A stretch of DNA of 29,801 nt, from positions 1-29,801 of IMG/VR virus record IMGVR_UViG_3300027749_000377. One strand, written 5' to 3'. The stretch is from a virus. The notes under the pieces are model-generated. The model did no database searches and was not told the DNA's origin. It was given only the letters and a program-made list of their open reading frames with translations. The position numbers and the translations under genes were made by a program. Positions 14,214 to 22,358 of this stretch are shown here, piece by piece; position 1 is the first letter of the stretch, and the number at the start of each line of letters is the position of its first letter.

Positions 14214-14944
14214 ACTGCGTAGAGTTTCAACACTGACCCAATGATCCGGTGACGTTGTACGTCCCGGGCCTCTAATGCACAAACAGCAATACCTTCCACA
14301 GGTGTACTCTGTAAGCGTTCACAAAGATCCAGCAAGCCGTTGTCTCCGCTATGTCGGTCGGCTTGCTCCACATCTCCTGTGATCACTATCTTTGAATTCG
14401 TCCCTATTCGAGTCATCAACATCTTGGCCTGTGCCGGGGTTGCATTTTGCATTTCGTCGGCAATAATCCATGAGTTTTTAAAGGTACGGCCGCGCATGAA
14501 TGCCAGAGGCGCAATTTCCACTACCTGATCTTCTATAAGGGCTACAATGTCCTGGGCACGATAATATTCGCGCATGACATCCAATAGCGGACGAGTCCAC
14601 GGTTCCATTTTGGCAACCAAGTTGCCCGGGAGGAAACCATGTTGTTCTCCCTCTACACCCACTGCTGGGCGTGTCATTACGATCCTGTCACAATCACCTT
14701 CTCTCAGTGCCTTTACGGCCGCCTGCATGGCTAGATAAGTTTTGCCCGTGCCTGCGGGACCTACTGTAACTACTATGTGGGCGTCAGGGTCCTGTAGTGC
14801 CATAACCAAGCGTTCTTGATTTCGTGTGCGAGGGATCAAGTCTATGCGGCGCTGGGCCGTACTAGGTGCTGGGTTAAAGCTGATGGTGTTTTCTACTGCC
14901 TGATTCATTCTTTTTTGTGCTTTCGCTGATCGCTGTCTACTCAA
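14210..14944 (-). CDS. phoH: PhoH-like P-loop ATPase, 244 aa
   Basis: PhoH family ATPase/putative RNA helicase-like protein, very common in marine and freshwater phages. Walker A is GPAGTGKT (62-69), followed by TRPAVGVEGE.HGFLPG (91-107), typical of PhoH, and Walker B-like WIIADEMQN (159-167). Length is normal for phage PhoH. The start is a TTG at 14944-14942, supported by an AGGAGA Shine-Dalgarno on the minus strand (about 14957-14952) at good spacing; the first ATG, at 14908, has no such site and would remove 12 basic residues. It is the only minus-strand gene between 3306 and 22718, convergent with the HAD gene and divergent from the fibre gene at 15139. Its role in infection is not established. 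Confidence 0.93.
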   Translation of the reverse strand: MSRQRSAKAQKRMNQAVENTISFNPAPSTAQRRIDLIPRTRNQERLVMALQDPDAHIVVTVGPAGTGKTYLAMQAAVKALREGDCDRIVMTRPAVGVEGEQHGFLPGNLVAKMEPWTRPLLDVMREYYRAQDIVALIEDQVVEIAPLAFMRGRTFKNSWIIADEMQNATPAQAKMLMTRIGTNSKIVITGDVEQADRHSGDNGLLDLCERLQSTPVEGIAVCALEARDVQRHRIIGSVLKLYAV

Positions 14945-15138
14945 GTGCTATTCTCCTGGTAAAAGTCCTCTCGGACCAACCTATTTACGGAGTGTGCCAA
15001 CACAATAACCTGGTGTTATTTTTGTCAGATCTGGCCACTAAATACTGACCTGGCATAGTATTTCTCCACATTTGACTTCCCCCTGCTTCTGAATAAATAC
15101 CTAGTGAGATAAAAATCTAACTATTTTAAGGGCGGCCA
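14945..15138. promoter_or_regulatory. Divergent intergenic region, 194 nt, with late-type boxes
   Basis: The longest non-coding stretch of the window. For the plus fibre gene there are two TAAATAC boxes, CTAAATAC (15038-15045) and ATAAATAC (15093-15100); the second also has TTGACT (15072-15077) 16 nt upstream of TAAATA, so it can be read as a hybrid sigma70 or a T4-late-type promoter. An AAGGG ribosome site lies at 15128-15132. For phoH an AGGAGA ribosome site is at about 14952-14957 on the minus strand. No stem-loop with a T-run was seen. Confidence 0.5.
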
Positions 15139-18045
15139 ATGTCATCAAACATCGTAACCATAAGCGATTTTGCAATAAATTTAAATTCTGGGGCAAATAC
15201 CCTGGTAGTTACCGGTGCAGTCAGTGCCACAGGTAACCTAATAACCACTGGATATTTGATAGGCAACGGCTCACAATTAACTGGTATTATTACTGCCGCT
15301 GGTAACCCAACAATTGCCAATGGCACATCAAATATATTTGTTGCAAATTCCAGCAACATTACCTTGGGTGTGGCCGGTAGCACAGTTGGTGTATTTGCAT
15401 CAACAGGCGAATATGTAACTGGACTTATTTCAGCAAGTGGAAACGTAATCGCAGGCGGCGCATTAAGTGCCGCTGGCAATGTAAGTGTGGGCACCAGCGG
15501 TATAGTAATTATTGCCAACGTGGCCAATGCAACTGGCGCCGGAACTGGTGCATTACAAGTACAAGGTGGTGCTTCTGTCAGCAAAGATTTATGGGTTGTG
15601 GGCAACATTTATGCCAGCAATATTGTGGGTACAACTGCCAACGTGATCACTATCGAAGACCCACTGGCATATTTTTCCAGCTCCAGCACATATCCATACA
15701 ATTACGACATTGGCTTTTACAGCCATTTTACAGGTGGCACAGGCAACACATATCAACACACAGGTATTGTGAGAGATTTCAATGATGCCACTTGGAAAGT
15801 ATTCAGCAACGCAGGCGAACCCTCAGGCAGTGTGGTTACCTTCAACAGTGACACAATATATGATGCTTTGTTGGCAGGCAACATTACCTCTGTAGGTATT
15901 GTGAGTGCCTCGGGCAACGTGGTTGGCAACAATGTCACGGGCGGTAATGTATTAACTGGCGGGATAATGAGCTCCACCGGTAATGCCATTCATGGCAACA
16001 TATTAACTGGGGGTTTAATATCCAGCACTGGTAATGCAATTGGTGGCAACATATTAACTGGTGGGGTAATATCCAGTACTGGTAATGCCATTCATGGCAA
16101 CATATTAACTGGTGGCATTGTGTCCAGCACCGGTAATGCCATTCATGGCAACATATTAACTGGGGGTTTAATATCCAGCACCGGTAATGCAATTGGTGGC
16201 AACATATTGACTGGTGGCGCAGTTTCGGCTGTTGGCAATGTAACTGGTGCTTACCTTATTGGCAACGGCAGCCAAATAACCAATGTATTCATTGCTGGCT
16301 CAACCGGTGGCGCTATTATTAGCGGAACATCAAATGTAATCACAGCATACAGTAGCAATGTTACTGTGAGTGTGGGTGGCACATCAAACGTCGCTACCTG
16401 GGCAACCACTGGCGAATACATCGCTGGGGTCATAAGTGCTTCAGGCAATATTACCGGCAACTATATCTTAGGCAATGGCTCACAACTGTCTGGAGTTATT
16501 ACAAGTGTGGCCAATATCAACTCAGGAACCTCAAATGTAACTGTGGTAAGTTCAGGTGGTAATATTGCTATCAGTGTGGGTGGCACATCAAATGTTGCTT
16601 ATTTTGCCACCACTGGCGAATACATCACAGGATTGTTAAGTGTCAGCGGTAATGTGATTCCTGGTAACGTGACCACAGGCGGATTGGTCACAGCAACTGG
16701 TAACATAACTGGTGGCAATGTATTGACAGGTGGGCTGATTTCAGCAGGCGGTACTGTAACTGGCACAAGTCACTTGGGTGCAGTCGTTTCGGTAACAGCC
16801 AACATCACTGGTGGTAATGTATTGACTGGCGGTATTGTAAGTGCCACAGGCAACATTGCTGGTAACTATATTTTAGGTAATGGTAGTCAGCTGACTGGAT
16901 TAGCGGCAACATATGGCAACGCCAACGTTGTGGCCAACCTGGCAGCACTGGGTTCAAACCCAGTATCAACTACAGGTAACATAACAAGCGGTAACATACT
17001 AACCAGTGGCCTGATAAGTGCTACTAGTACTATCACAAGTACGGCAAACATCACAGGTGGTAATGTATTGACTGCTGGATTGATCAGTGCTACAGGCAAT
17101 ATATATGGTGGCAATGTAATCAATTCGGGTATTAGCAGTGTTACTGGTAATATCATAGGTGGCAATATTATTACTGCTGGATTGATATCAGCCGCTGGCA
17201 CAGTATCTGCATCAAGTTATTTGGGTGCTGTGGTAAGTGTTACTGGTAACGTAACCGGTGGCAACATTTTGAACAATGGATTAATTTCTAGCACTGGTAA
17301 CAGTACCGCAGGAAACTATCTAACTGGCGGATTGATATCCGCAACTGGCACAGTAACTGGATCAAGTCATTTGGGTGCTGTGGTAAGTGTAACAGCAAAC
17401 ATTACAGGTGGTAACGTATTAACTGGCGGAATAGTCAGCGCCAGCGGTAACATTGCAGGCAACTACATCAGCGCCGCTGGTAACATTGCAGGTGGCTATA
17501 TCAGCGCCAGTGGCAGTATTGTTGCTACCGGCCTAACAGTATCAACGGGCAACGTTACACTGGGCAACATCATCAACGCCAACGGCAATGCTGTGGGCAA
17601 CATTGGTAGCTCAAGTGCATATTTCAATACCATATTTGGCAAAGCAACCACAGCACAATATGCTGACGTTGCTGAAATGTACACAGCCGATGCGGCCTAC
17701 GCTCCTGGCACAGTGGTAGTGTTTGGTGGCTCACAAGAAGTCACACTCAGCACACAAAGTCACGATGTTTGCATAGCAGGTGTGATATCTACAAACCCTG
17801 CTCATTTGATGAACTCCACACTTGTGGCCGAACACACAGTGGCAGTGGCGTTGCTGGGACGAGTACCGTGTCAAGTGACAGGACCTGTGCAAGCCGGCGA
17901 CCGAATGGTATCAAGTGATATTCCGGGTGTTGCAGAACGTATGGATATTGCTCGATATCAACCTGGCACAATTATCGGCAAAGCACTAGAAAACTACTCA
18001 GGCCCGGGCACAGGCACAATAGAGATAGTGGTAGGTAGACTATAA
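15139..18045 (+). CDS. Large repetitive tail fibre protein, 968 aa
   Basis: A long trimeric-fibre type protein. Residues 1-~150 contain S.A.GNL.TTGYLIGNGSQLTGI and a beta-rich head. The middle (~240-830) consists of dozens of degenerate units such as GNILTGG(L/I)ISSTGNAI, GNVTGGNVLTGGIVSATGNI and IGNGSQ(L/I)TG, a glycine-threonine shaft predicted to fold as a beta-helix. Near residue ~827 the sequence becomes non-repetitive: FNTIFGKATTAQYADVAEMY, then APGTVVVFGG, VAGVISTNPA-like, VALLGRVPCQVTG, GDRMVSSDIPG and GTGTIEIVVGRL. That C-terminal ~140-residue domain is widespread at the end of aquatic phage fibres and resembles intramolecular-chaperone/peptidase G2-like tips; whether it self-cleaves is unknown. 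A 51-bp tandem array is inside. The gene starts the second structural block. Confidence 0.87.
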   Translation: MSSNIVTISDFAINLNSGANTLVVTGAVSATGNLITTGYLIGNGSQLTGIITAAGNPTIANGTSNIFVANSSNITLGVAGSTVGVFASTGEYVTGLISASGNVIAGGALSAAGNVSVGTSGIVIIANVANATGAGTGALQVQGGASVSKDLWVVGNIYASNIVGTTANVITIEDPLAYFSSSSTYPYNYDIGFYSHFTGGTGNTYQHTGIVRDFNDATWKVFSNAGEPSGSVVTFNSDTIYDALLAGNITSVGIVSASGNVVGNNVTGGNVLTGGIMSSTGNAIHGNILTGGLISSTGNAIGGNILTGGVISSTGNAIHGNILTGGIVSSTGNAIHGNILTGGLISSTGNAIGGNILTGGAVSAVGNVTGAYLIGNGSQITNVFIAGSTGGAIISGTSNVITAYSSNVTVSVGGTSNVATWATTGEYIAGVISASGNITGNYILGNGSQLSGVITSVANINSGTSNVTVVSSGGNIAISVGGTSNVAYFATTGEYITGLLSVSGNVIPGNVTTGGLVTATGNITGGNVLTGGLISAGGTVTGTSHLGAVVSVTANITGGNVLTGGIVSATGNIAGNYILGNGSQLTGLAATYGNANVVANLAALGSNPVSTTGNITSGNILTSGLISATSTITSTANITGGNVLTAGLISATGNIYGGNVINSGISSVTGNIIGGNIITAGLISAAGTVSASSYLGAVVSVTGNVTGGNILNNGLISSTGNSTAGNYLTGGLISATGTVTGSSHLGAVVSVTANITGGNVLTGGIVSASGNIAGNYISAAGNIAGGYISASGSIVATGLTVSTGNVTLGNIINANGNAVGNIGSSSAYFNTIFGKATTAQYADVAEMYTADAAYAPGTVVVFGGSQEVTLSTQSHDVCIAGVISTNPAHLMNSTLVAEHTVAVALLGRVPCQVTGPVQAGDRMVSSDIPGVAERMDIARYQPGTIIGKALENYSGPGTGTIEIVVGRL
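15943..16248 (+). repeat. 51-bp in-frame tandem repeats, six units
   Basis: Units begin at 15943, 15994, 16045, 16096, 16147 and 16198, exactly 51 bp apart, each encoding 17 residues of the form GN(I/V)LTGGxxSSTGNAIxG. Adjacent copies are nearly identical over long stretches (GGCAACATATTAACTGG recurs in most). The two-unit pattern 'AIHG... AIGG' also appears twice, suggesting past duplication of a larger block. The array keeps frame, so copy number can change fibre length. Confidence 0.9.
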
Positions 18046-18189
18046 ATGTCAACGATTGTAATAGAAGGCGGAATCACCATTGAGACCGGTATCTACATTG
18101 GTGTTGACGTGGATCTCTCTGTGTTTTTTACAACAGAGGACAGCAATCAACTGATCAGTGAAACAGGTGATAGTTTCATCGAGGAATAA
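18046..18189 (+). CDS. Small fibre-associated protein, 47 aa
   Basis: Starts directly after the TAA of the large fibre gene and ends 2 nt before the next ATG, so it fills the gap exactly. The N-terminus reads STIVIEGGITIETGIYIGVD, which shares the G-I-T-I-x-x-G-I-x-x-G motif with the proteins starting at 28801 and 29581. The tail TTEDSNQLISETGDSFIEE resembles the 'TEDG.QL..E.GD....E' end motif found in aquatic phage structural proteins. Probably a tiny structural or adaptor protein. GAGGA before the following ATG provides the next ribosome site. Confidence 0.65.
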   Translation: MSTIVIEGGITIETGIYIGVDVDLSVFFTTEDSNQLISETGDSFIEE

Positions 18190-18191
18190 TA

Positions 18192-19331
18192 ATGAGTAGT
18201 AATATTAAATTTAGTCAACTGCCCAATCTAGGCACTATCACAGCCAACACCACAGTACCGGTGGTTGCTGCCGGTACCAACTACACCATCACAGCGGCCA
18301 ATTTACAAAGTTATGTAAACAGCAGTACTGGCAACGTAACTGCCAACTATTTCATTGGTAACGGATCACAACTCACAGGATTACCGGCAACATATGGCAA
18401 CGCCAACGTTGTGGCCAATTTGGCTGCGTTAGGTTCTAACCCTGTATCAACAACAGGAAACATAACCGGCGGCAACATCCTTGGTGTTAATAATATCAGC
18501 ACTGGAACTATCACACTCACAAACGGTGCAGTGATTCTAGACACAGCTGATGGCGCAGTGGCCTTTGGTAGCGGTGCTGGCATTAGCCCACAAGGCGAAT
18601 ACGCAGTGGCCATGGGCTTTAGTGCTGGACAAGGTTCACAGGGCAATGCCGCAGTGGCTATCGGTGGTGGGGCTGGTGAAACCTCACAAGGCGACTCAGC
18701 GGTGGCCATTGGTTATCAGGCTGGTGGAACCAATCAGGGCAACAATTCAATCATCATCAATGCTACTGGCACGACATTAGATCAAACCACAGCCAACACA
18801 TTCACAGTGGCCCCGGTCCGCAATGATGTGGCCAATACGAGTCAAGTCATGTTCTACAACACCACTTCAAAAGAAATCACATATGGCAATACTATAAGTG
18901 TAGCTGGCAACATCACAGCCGCTAATTTTGTCGGTAATGGTAATACCTTATCTAATGTTGCTACTCAGGTAACCGGATCCTGGACAGTGCCTACAGGCAA
19001 CAGCACTCAGAGTTTTACTGTGGCGGCCAGCAAGACCTACCTCATGTGGGTTGATTGCAATATCCCCAATGGTATCTTGGCTTGGAACGCCACGGCTACT
19101 GTTACCAATACCAATGTGCCTGTGGTGGGTGCTCAGTATGCCTGGGTCTACAACGGTGGTGGATCGCCCATTGACTTTACCAGCATACCCAATCAGTTCG
19201 TAGGCACAGCAAACTCCATAGTTCGTAGCAGTACGGCACCTAGCGCAACTACCAATAGATTTGACTTTGGTATCAACAACACCAGCGGCGGTAATGTCAC
19301 TGTGCGTTACGGTTGGACCAAAATAAGTTAA
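18192..19331 (+). CDS. Tail fibre protein with YadA-head-like repeats, 379 aa
   Basis: Opens with MSSNIKFSQLPNLGTITANT, followed by TVPVVAAGTNYTITAANL, a recurrent N-terminal domain of aquatic phage fibres. Residues ~50-98 contain IGNGSQLTGLPATYGNANVV and the [12 protein letters not shown] shaft motif, also present in the large fibre. Residues 122-185 are four 16-residue units AVA(F/M/I)G..AG..(P/S)QG.., like the left-handed beta-roll of trimeric autotransporter heads (YadA/Hia), then SIIINATG. Residues ~258-379 form a C-terminal beta-sandwich-like domain ending GGNVTVRYGWTKIS. Likely a receptor-binding fibre tip or short fibre. It lies third in the fibre operon. An alternating-frame minus ORF here is a shadow. 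Confidence 0.83.
   Translation: MSSNIKFSQLPNLGTITANTTVPVVAAGTNYTITAANLQSYVNSSTGNVTANYFIGNGSQLTGLPATYGNANVVANLAALGSNPVSTTGNITGGNILGVNNISTGTITLTNGAVILDTADGAVAFGSGAGISPQGEYAVAMGFSAGQGSQGNAAVAIGGGAGETSQGDSAVAIGYQAGGTNQGNNSIIINATGTTLDQTTANTFTVAPVRNDVANTSQVMFYNTTSKEITYGNTISVAGNITAANFVGNGNTLSNVATQVTGSWTVPTGNSTQSFTVAASKTYLMWVDCNIPNGILAWNATATVTNTNVPVVGAQYAWVYNGGGSPIDFTSIPNQFVGTANSIVRSSTAPSATTNRFDFGINNTSGGNVTVRYGWTKIS
18555..18746 (+). repeat. 48-bp in-frame repeats, four units (YadA-head-like)
   Basis: Four consecutive 16-codon units starting AVAFGSGAG, AVAMGFSAG, AVAIGGGAG and AVAIGYQAG. Conservation is at protein level (AVA.G..AG...QG..), with drifting DNA, so this is an old, structurally constrained repeat rather than a recent duplication. 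Confidence 0.85.
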
Positions 19332-19412
19332 TGTATAAATCATGGTCAACTCACCGGCCGCCCTGCAGATCGTGAAATAACGCTTGAACTAAAATGTACT
19401 AAATAAACTATC
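19332..19412 (+). promoter_or_regulatory. Intergenic region with two late-promoter-like boxes
   Basis: TATAAATC at 19335-19342 differs from the T4 late core TATAAATA at the last base, and CTAAATAA lies at 19399-19406. The first would give a ~65-nt leader for the 19413 gene; the second puts the start point at the ATG itself. No Shine-Dalgarno sequence is visible before the ATG. A GC-rich patch (CACCGGCCGCCCTGCAG) lies between them without a convincing stem-loop. Confidence 0.45.
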
Positions 19413-20027
19413 ATGCAAACACACAACAAACATGGCGTCCGCGATCGAGATCTATTCAAAGATCACACCGACTACTGGCAGGTAGCCGACAACATTCGCG
19501 ACATTTACATGAGTGAGGGCAGTTTAACTACCCTGCTGGACTTTGAGCGTGTGCTGGACGAAGTAGATATCTACGCATTCAAGAACTGGGACATTGGGGA
19601 ACTGGTGGACGGTCCCGAAATTGGCAAATACCGTGTGACCTGTACCTTTATGTGGCCGGAAAAGCTCATGCCCGATCCCCGTGGTGGGCGTAGACTTTTA
19701 GCATTTGACTGCGAAGTTGAATACCAACGCAAAGAAATAAAGATCCCCATTAAAATTACAGACCCCTCAGATTATCGCCCGGGCACACACAAAGCCAAGC
19801 TGACCACACGTGATGTGTGGCTAGTAACAATCACCATGCCCAAAGCACTCATGAACGACATCCGCACAGGATCAATCGAAATGGAAGATCAGGACATTGA
19901 TCTAGACGAACTGGATCAGGCCTACGAAAACGATTTGGACAAAGAGGAAAATCAAAGCGATGAACAAGCCAACGATGCTCAACAATCCCTTCAACAGCAA
20001 TCAGCCGCTACCGGCCCTGCTGTCTGA
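19413..20027 (+). CDS. Conserved phage protein, probable virion-related, 204 aa
   Basis: A soluble protein whose first ~150 residues look like a mixed alpha/beta domain: a helix with IRDIYMSEGSLTTLLDFERV, WDIGELVDGPEIGKYRVTC, then strands TFMWPEKLMPDPRGGRRLL and EVEYQRKEIKIPIKI, and WLVTITMPKALM. The last ~50 residues are acidic and Gln/Asn-rich, so disordered. I recall the 'LDFERVLDEVD.YAF.NW..GELV.GP' pattern from T4-like aquatic phage genomes, located beside the next gene, without a known function. It overlaps the following gene by 68 nt. The acidic tail could be a scaffold- or partner-binding region; that is inference. Confidence 0.75.
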   Translation: MQTHNKHGVRDRDLFKDHTDYWQVADNIRDIYMSEGSLTTLLDFERVLDEVDIYAFKNWDIGELVDGPEIGKYRVTCTFMWPEKLMPDPRGGRRLLAFDCEVEYQRKEIKIPIKITDPSDYRPGTHKAKLTTRDVWLVTITMPKALMNDIRTGSIEMEDQDIDLDELDQAYENDLDKEENQSDEQANDAQQSLQQQSAATGPAV

Positions 20028-20550
20028 GGGTCTGCAATATAAAGACCTAGAGGGCATGATGAAGCCCACGCTTCACGTGGACGAATTTGCGGCCAAAATG
20101 GGTGATGACGATGATATCATTGTGCTATCATTCTTTGTGCGTGATTTAACAGCCGCCAAAGACCTAGTGGGATGGTTTGAAAAGGGCTATGACTTTGTGT
20201 TGGATGCCGATCGTAGCCCAGGTGAAATCAAGCCCAGCCGTTATCTAGTGTACTTAGAACTGCGTCGCCGTAGATCAGCACCACAGCACGTACAAACGCT
20301 GTTGGATGATTTATCGACACTGACAGAATTTGCCCCAGAAGAATGGCGATTCAAATACGATGGTCGAGACCATGAATGGTCTGAAAAGACCTTTAGTGAA
20401 CTGGTGCCATTAACTCCGGATTCTTATAGAGCCACGCACGAAGATGACCTAAATGATGTGCGCACAGCGGCGGGTATTGCACCCAAAAAGATTCACGAAA
20501 AACTGCCGGATGATGTTAAATCATTGCAGAGCATGGCCGGGATACGATAA
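19960..20550 (+). CDS. Conserved phage protein, 196 aa
   Basis: Start ATG 19960 has AGAGGA at 19943-19948; ATG 19975 is an alternative. Features include LLSEGLQYKDLEGMMKPTLH, then DEFAAKMGDDDDIIVLSFFV, AAKDLVGWFEKGYDFVLDAD, and YLVYLELRRRR with HVQTLLDDLSTLTE, EEWRFKYDG. The acidic strand followed by a Trp-containing helix and a repeated strand-helix unit suggests a small alpha/beta domain, possibly ferredoxin-like (ACT-like) by pattern; this is by eye only. Genes of this kind commonly follow the previous one in T4-like aquatic phages, and I know of no proven role. It shares one base (ATGA-like, TAATGA) with the next gene at 20550. Confidence 0.75.
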   Translation: MNKPTMLNNPFNSNQPLPALLSEGLQYKDLEGMMKPTLHVDEFAAKMGDDDDIIVLSFFVRDLTAAKDLVGWFEKGYDFVLDADRSPGEIKPSRYLVYLELRRRRSAPQHVQTLLDDLSTLTEFAPEEWRFKYDGRDHEWSEKTFSELVPLTPDSYRATHEDDLNDVRTAAGIAPKKIHEKLPDDVKSLQSMAGIR

Positions 20551-22358
20551 TGAAGATAAACGACGTACTAGTAGAATTTGCACCCGCAGGTGGCGGAGGT
20601 TCAGGCAACTACTTTCAAGCCTTGGCCTCGGCCTGGTACAATGGTACCTTTGACACAGGCAGCCTGCAAAAAGGCATCAAGAGTCAAGAAGACGTGGAAC
20701 GCTTGTTGAATCGCGGCATTGTGTGCCCAGACGGCAAGACTCGTAAACTGCATATTGATTACAACTCAGACTTTGACGGTGTGGAAATCTACAGTGATGA
20801 CTACTATGAATACGGTGATCACGATGACACCATAGACAGTCGCACAGGCCAAAAATGGGGGCCATATGACTTTATGGCATTCTCAGATGATGAATTAAGC
20901 GAAGGTATTAATGAAAAGTTGGGTGCCAACAGACCCAGTCTAGGCAACCGACGCGATCAATTCCGGAACCTGCACAAGATGCGTAAACAACGTGGGCTAA
21001 ATGAATTCTCAGCCGATGGTGGCGACAGTGGTGGCGACAGTGGTGGCGAAGACGATGCACTACGCAAATACGCTCAAATGTGGTGGACCGGAGACGAAGC
21101 AACGCAAATGCAAATTGAAGCCGCACTGGCCCGTATGGGCTGGGAAATCGGTGAGGACGAAGGCGGCTACGACAACGGCGGTGTGTTTGTGGTACGTGCT
21201 GGCGATGAAAATGGCAAAAGTTATACATCATGGCCCGCAGAAGATTTGTCAGAAGGTGTGGCGGAAGGCTCGTTAGATGAAAAGTCAACAAGCCAGGCAC
21301 AGTTCCGCACAATGGCGGCAGCCGCACACAATCCTGAATTTGCTCGTAAAGTAGGCATCAAACAGAGTGTGGCACGAGAGTTTAATCAGGCCGATCGAGG
21401 GCAAGACTACAAGTCATTGCCAAAAAAGGCCACCGAAGGCGCTCCGGTCACAGCAACTCCGGGATCCATTGAATCCGGTGGAGCGGTGGACAATTTCAAA
21501 CAACAAATGACCAACAATACTGAAATTGCTTACAAAAAAGGCATGGCGGAAGCCGCTTTTATGCACAGCGGACAAAGTGCTCCATTCAGTGGTGTTGGTG
21601 GCACTGCAAAATACGGGTATGGCCTAAACGATATACGAAATGCAAGGGCAAAAAAACCAGAAATTGATGCCAATCTGAGAAAATTTAAAGCATGGATCAA
21701 CGGTGGCCCAAAGCCAGTAGATATAAATGATGTAATTCAATCTGTTGAAGTATATTTTACAAATATCAAACCGCCGTCAGATGCTAGAGTTTCAACGGCA
21801 TTTAATCAAATATTAAATTCACAAGGCCAAGGTTGGGTCGCTAATAAAAATCAAGCCATGCTATTAAATCCATCATTAGACGCAGCCATTAGAGAACCAT
21901 TGCCCAATCAACGTGCTGGAAATAATCAAAACGCAGATGGGTACCCTATCGCTCCTTCAAGGCCAATGGCTGGACAAGCGGCACAACCAGCACAAGCGGC
22001 ACAACCAGCACAACCAGCACAAGCGGCACAACCAGCACAACCAGCACAAGCGACATCAGCACAAGCACCAGCGGCAGCGGCAAATTCAGCAAATCCTGTA
22101 GGTAAGAAATTTAATACTGCAAATGCTACAACTGTTACTCCGAAACCAATAACAAGACCAGCATTACCAATGCGAGAACAAGATACTGTAGAAAGCAAAA
22201 GCAAGCCCGCAGAAAAAGAAGCCGACTATGGTGATGATTATCAGCAAATGGTTTTGCGCTTGAAAAAACTGGCCGGTGCAGGTCCATTAAAGACTGTGTA
22301 CGATCCGCAAAAGCGTGTGTATCGAAACATGCCCACAGCACAACAGCCCAAAAAATGA
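20550..22358 (+). CDS. Large mosaic protein with capsid-targeting-like N-terminus, 602 aa
   Basis: Begins MKINDVLVEFAP, a tag also seen at 27056 and, in looser form, at 22519, resembling the T4 internal-protein capsid-targeting sequence MKTYQEFIAE. The rest is modular. Residues ~20-110 and ~170-235 look like two diverged copies of one domain (ALASAWYNGTFDTG..., QKGIKSQEDVERLLNRG versus YAQMWWTGDEATQMQIEAAL, ARMGWEIGEDEGGYDNGGVF, DENGKSY.SWPAEDL). Residues ~237-290 carry a SEGVAEGSLDE motif and PEFARKVGIKQSVAREF. Residues ~350-455 are a distinct AT-rich module. Residues ~475-520 are Ala/Gln/Pro repeats, then a basic tail. Function unknown; encapsidation is a hypothesis. Confidence 0.75.
   Translation: MKINDVLVEFAPAGGGGSGNYFQALASAWYNGTFDTGSLQKGIKSQEDVERLLNRGIVCPDGKTRKLHIDYNSDFDGVEIYSDDYYEYGDHDDTIDSRTGQKWGPYDFMAFSDDELSEGINEKLGANRPSLGNRRDQFRNLHKMRKQRGLNEFSADGGDSGGDSGGEDDALRKYAQMWWTGDEATQMQIEAALARMGWEIGEDEGGYDNGGVFVVRAGDENGKSYTSWPAEDLSEGVAEGSLDEKSTSQAQFRTMAAAAHNPEFARKVGIKQSVAREFNQADRGQDYKSLPKKATEGAPVTATPGSIESGGAVDNFKQQMTNNTEIAYKKGMAEAAFMHSGQSAPFSGVGGTAKYGYGLNDIRNARAKKPEIDANLRKFKAWINGGPKPVDINDVIQSVEVYFTNIKPPSDARVSTAFNQILNSQGQGWVANKNQAMLLNPSLDAAIREPLPNQRAGNNQNADGYPIAPSRPMAGQAAQPAQAAQPAQPAQAAQPAQPAQATSAQAPAAAANSANPVGKKFNTANATTVTPKPITRPALPMREQDTVESKSKPAEKEADYGDDYQQMVLRLKKLAGAGPLKTVYDPQKRVYRNMPTAQQPKK
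21015..21052 (+). repeat. Short Gly-Gly-Asp linker repeat
   Basis: GGTGGCGACAGT is repeated about three times in tandem, encoding a (GGDS)n linker between the two related domains of the 602-aa protein. Confidence 0.7.
21974..22051 (+). repeat. Tandem Ala-Gln-Pro repeat
   Basis: Units GCACAACCAGCACAAGCG and GCACAACCA alternate five or more times, encoding AQPAQPAQAAQPAQ-type sequence. The 9/18-bp period is in frame and nearly identical at DNA level, so it is recent or slippage-prone. It probably forms an extended flexible spacer. Confidence 0.88.

Noticed and set aside
15126-15608. 160-aa minus-strand open frame at the head of the large fibre gene
   Set aside because: A low-complexity antisense reading of repetitive Gly/Thr codons (gives Pro/Ala/Val-rich text), common in repeat genes.
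15943-16248. CRISPR-like regular repeats
   Set aside because: The 51-bp units are contiguous, in frame and without unique spacers; they encode a fibre shaft.
19342-19400. Rho-independent terminator after the fibre block
   Set aside because: A GC-rich patch exists but I could not build a stable stem followed by a T-run.
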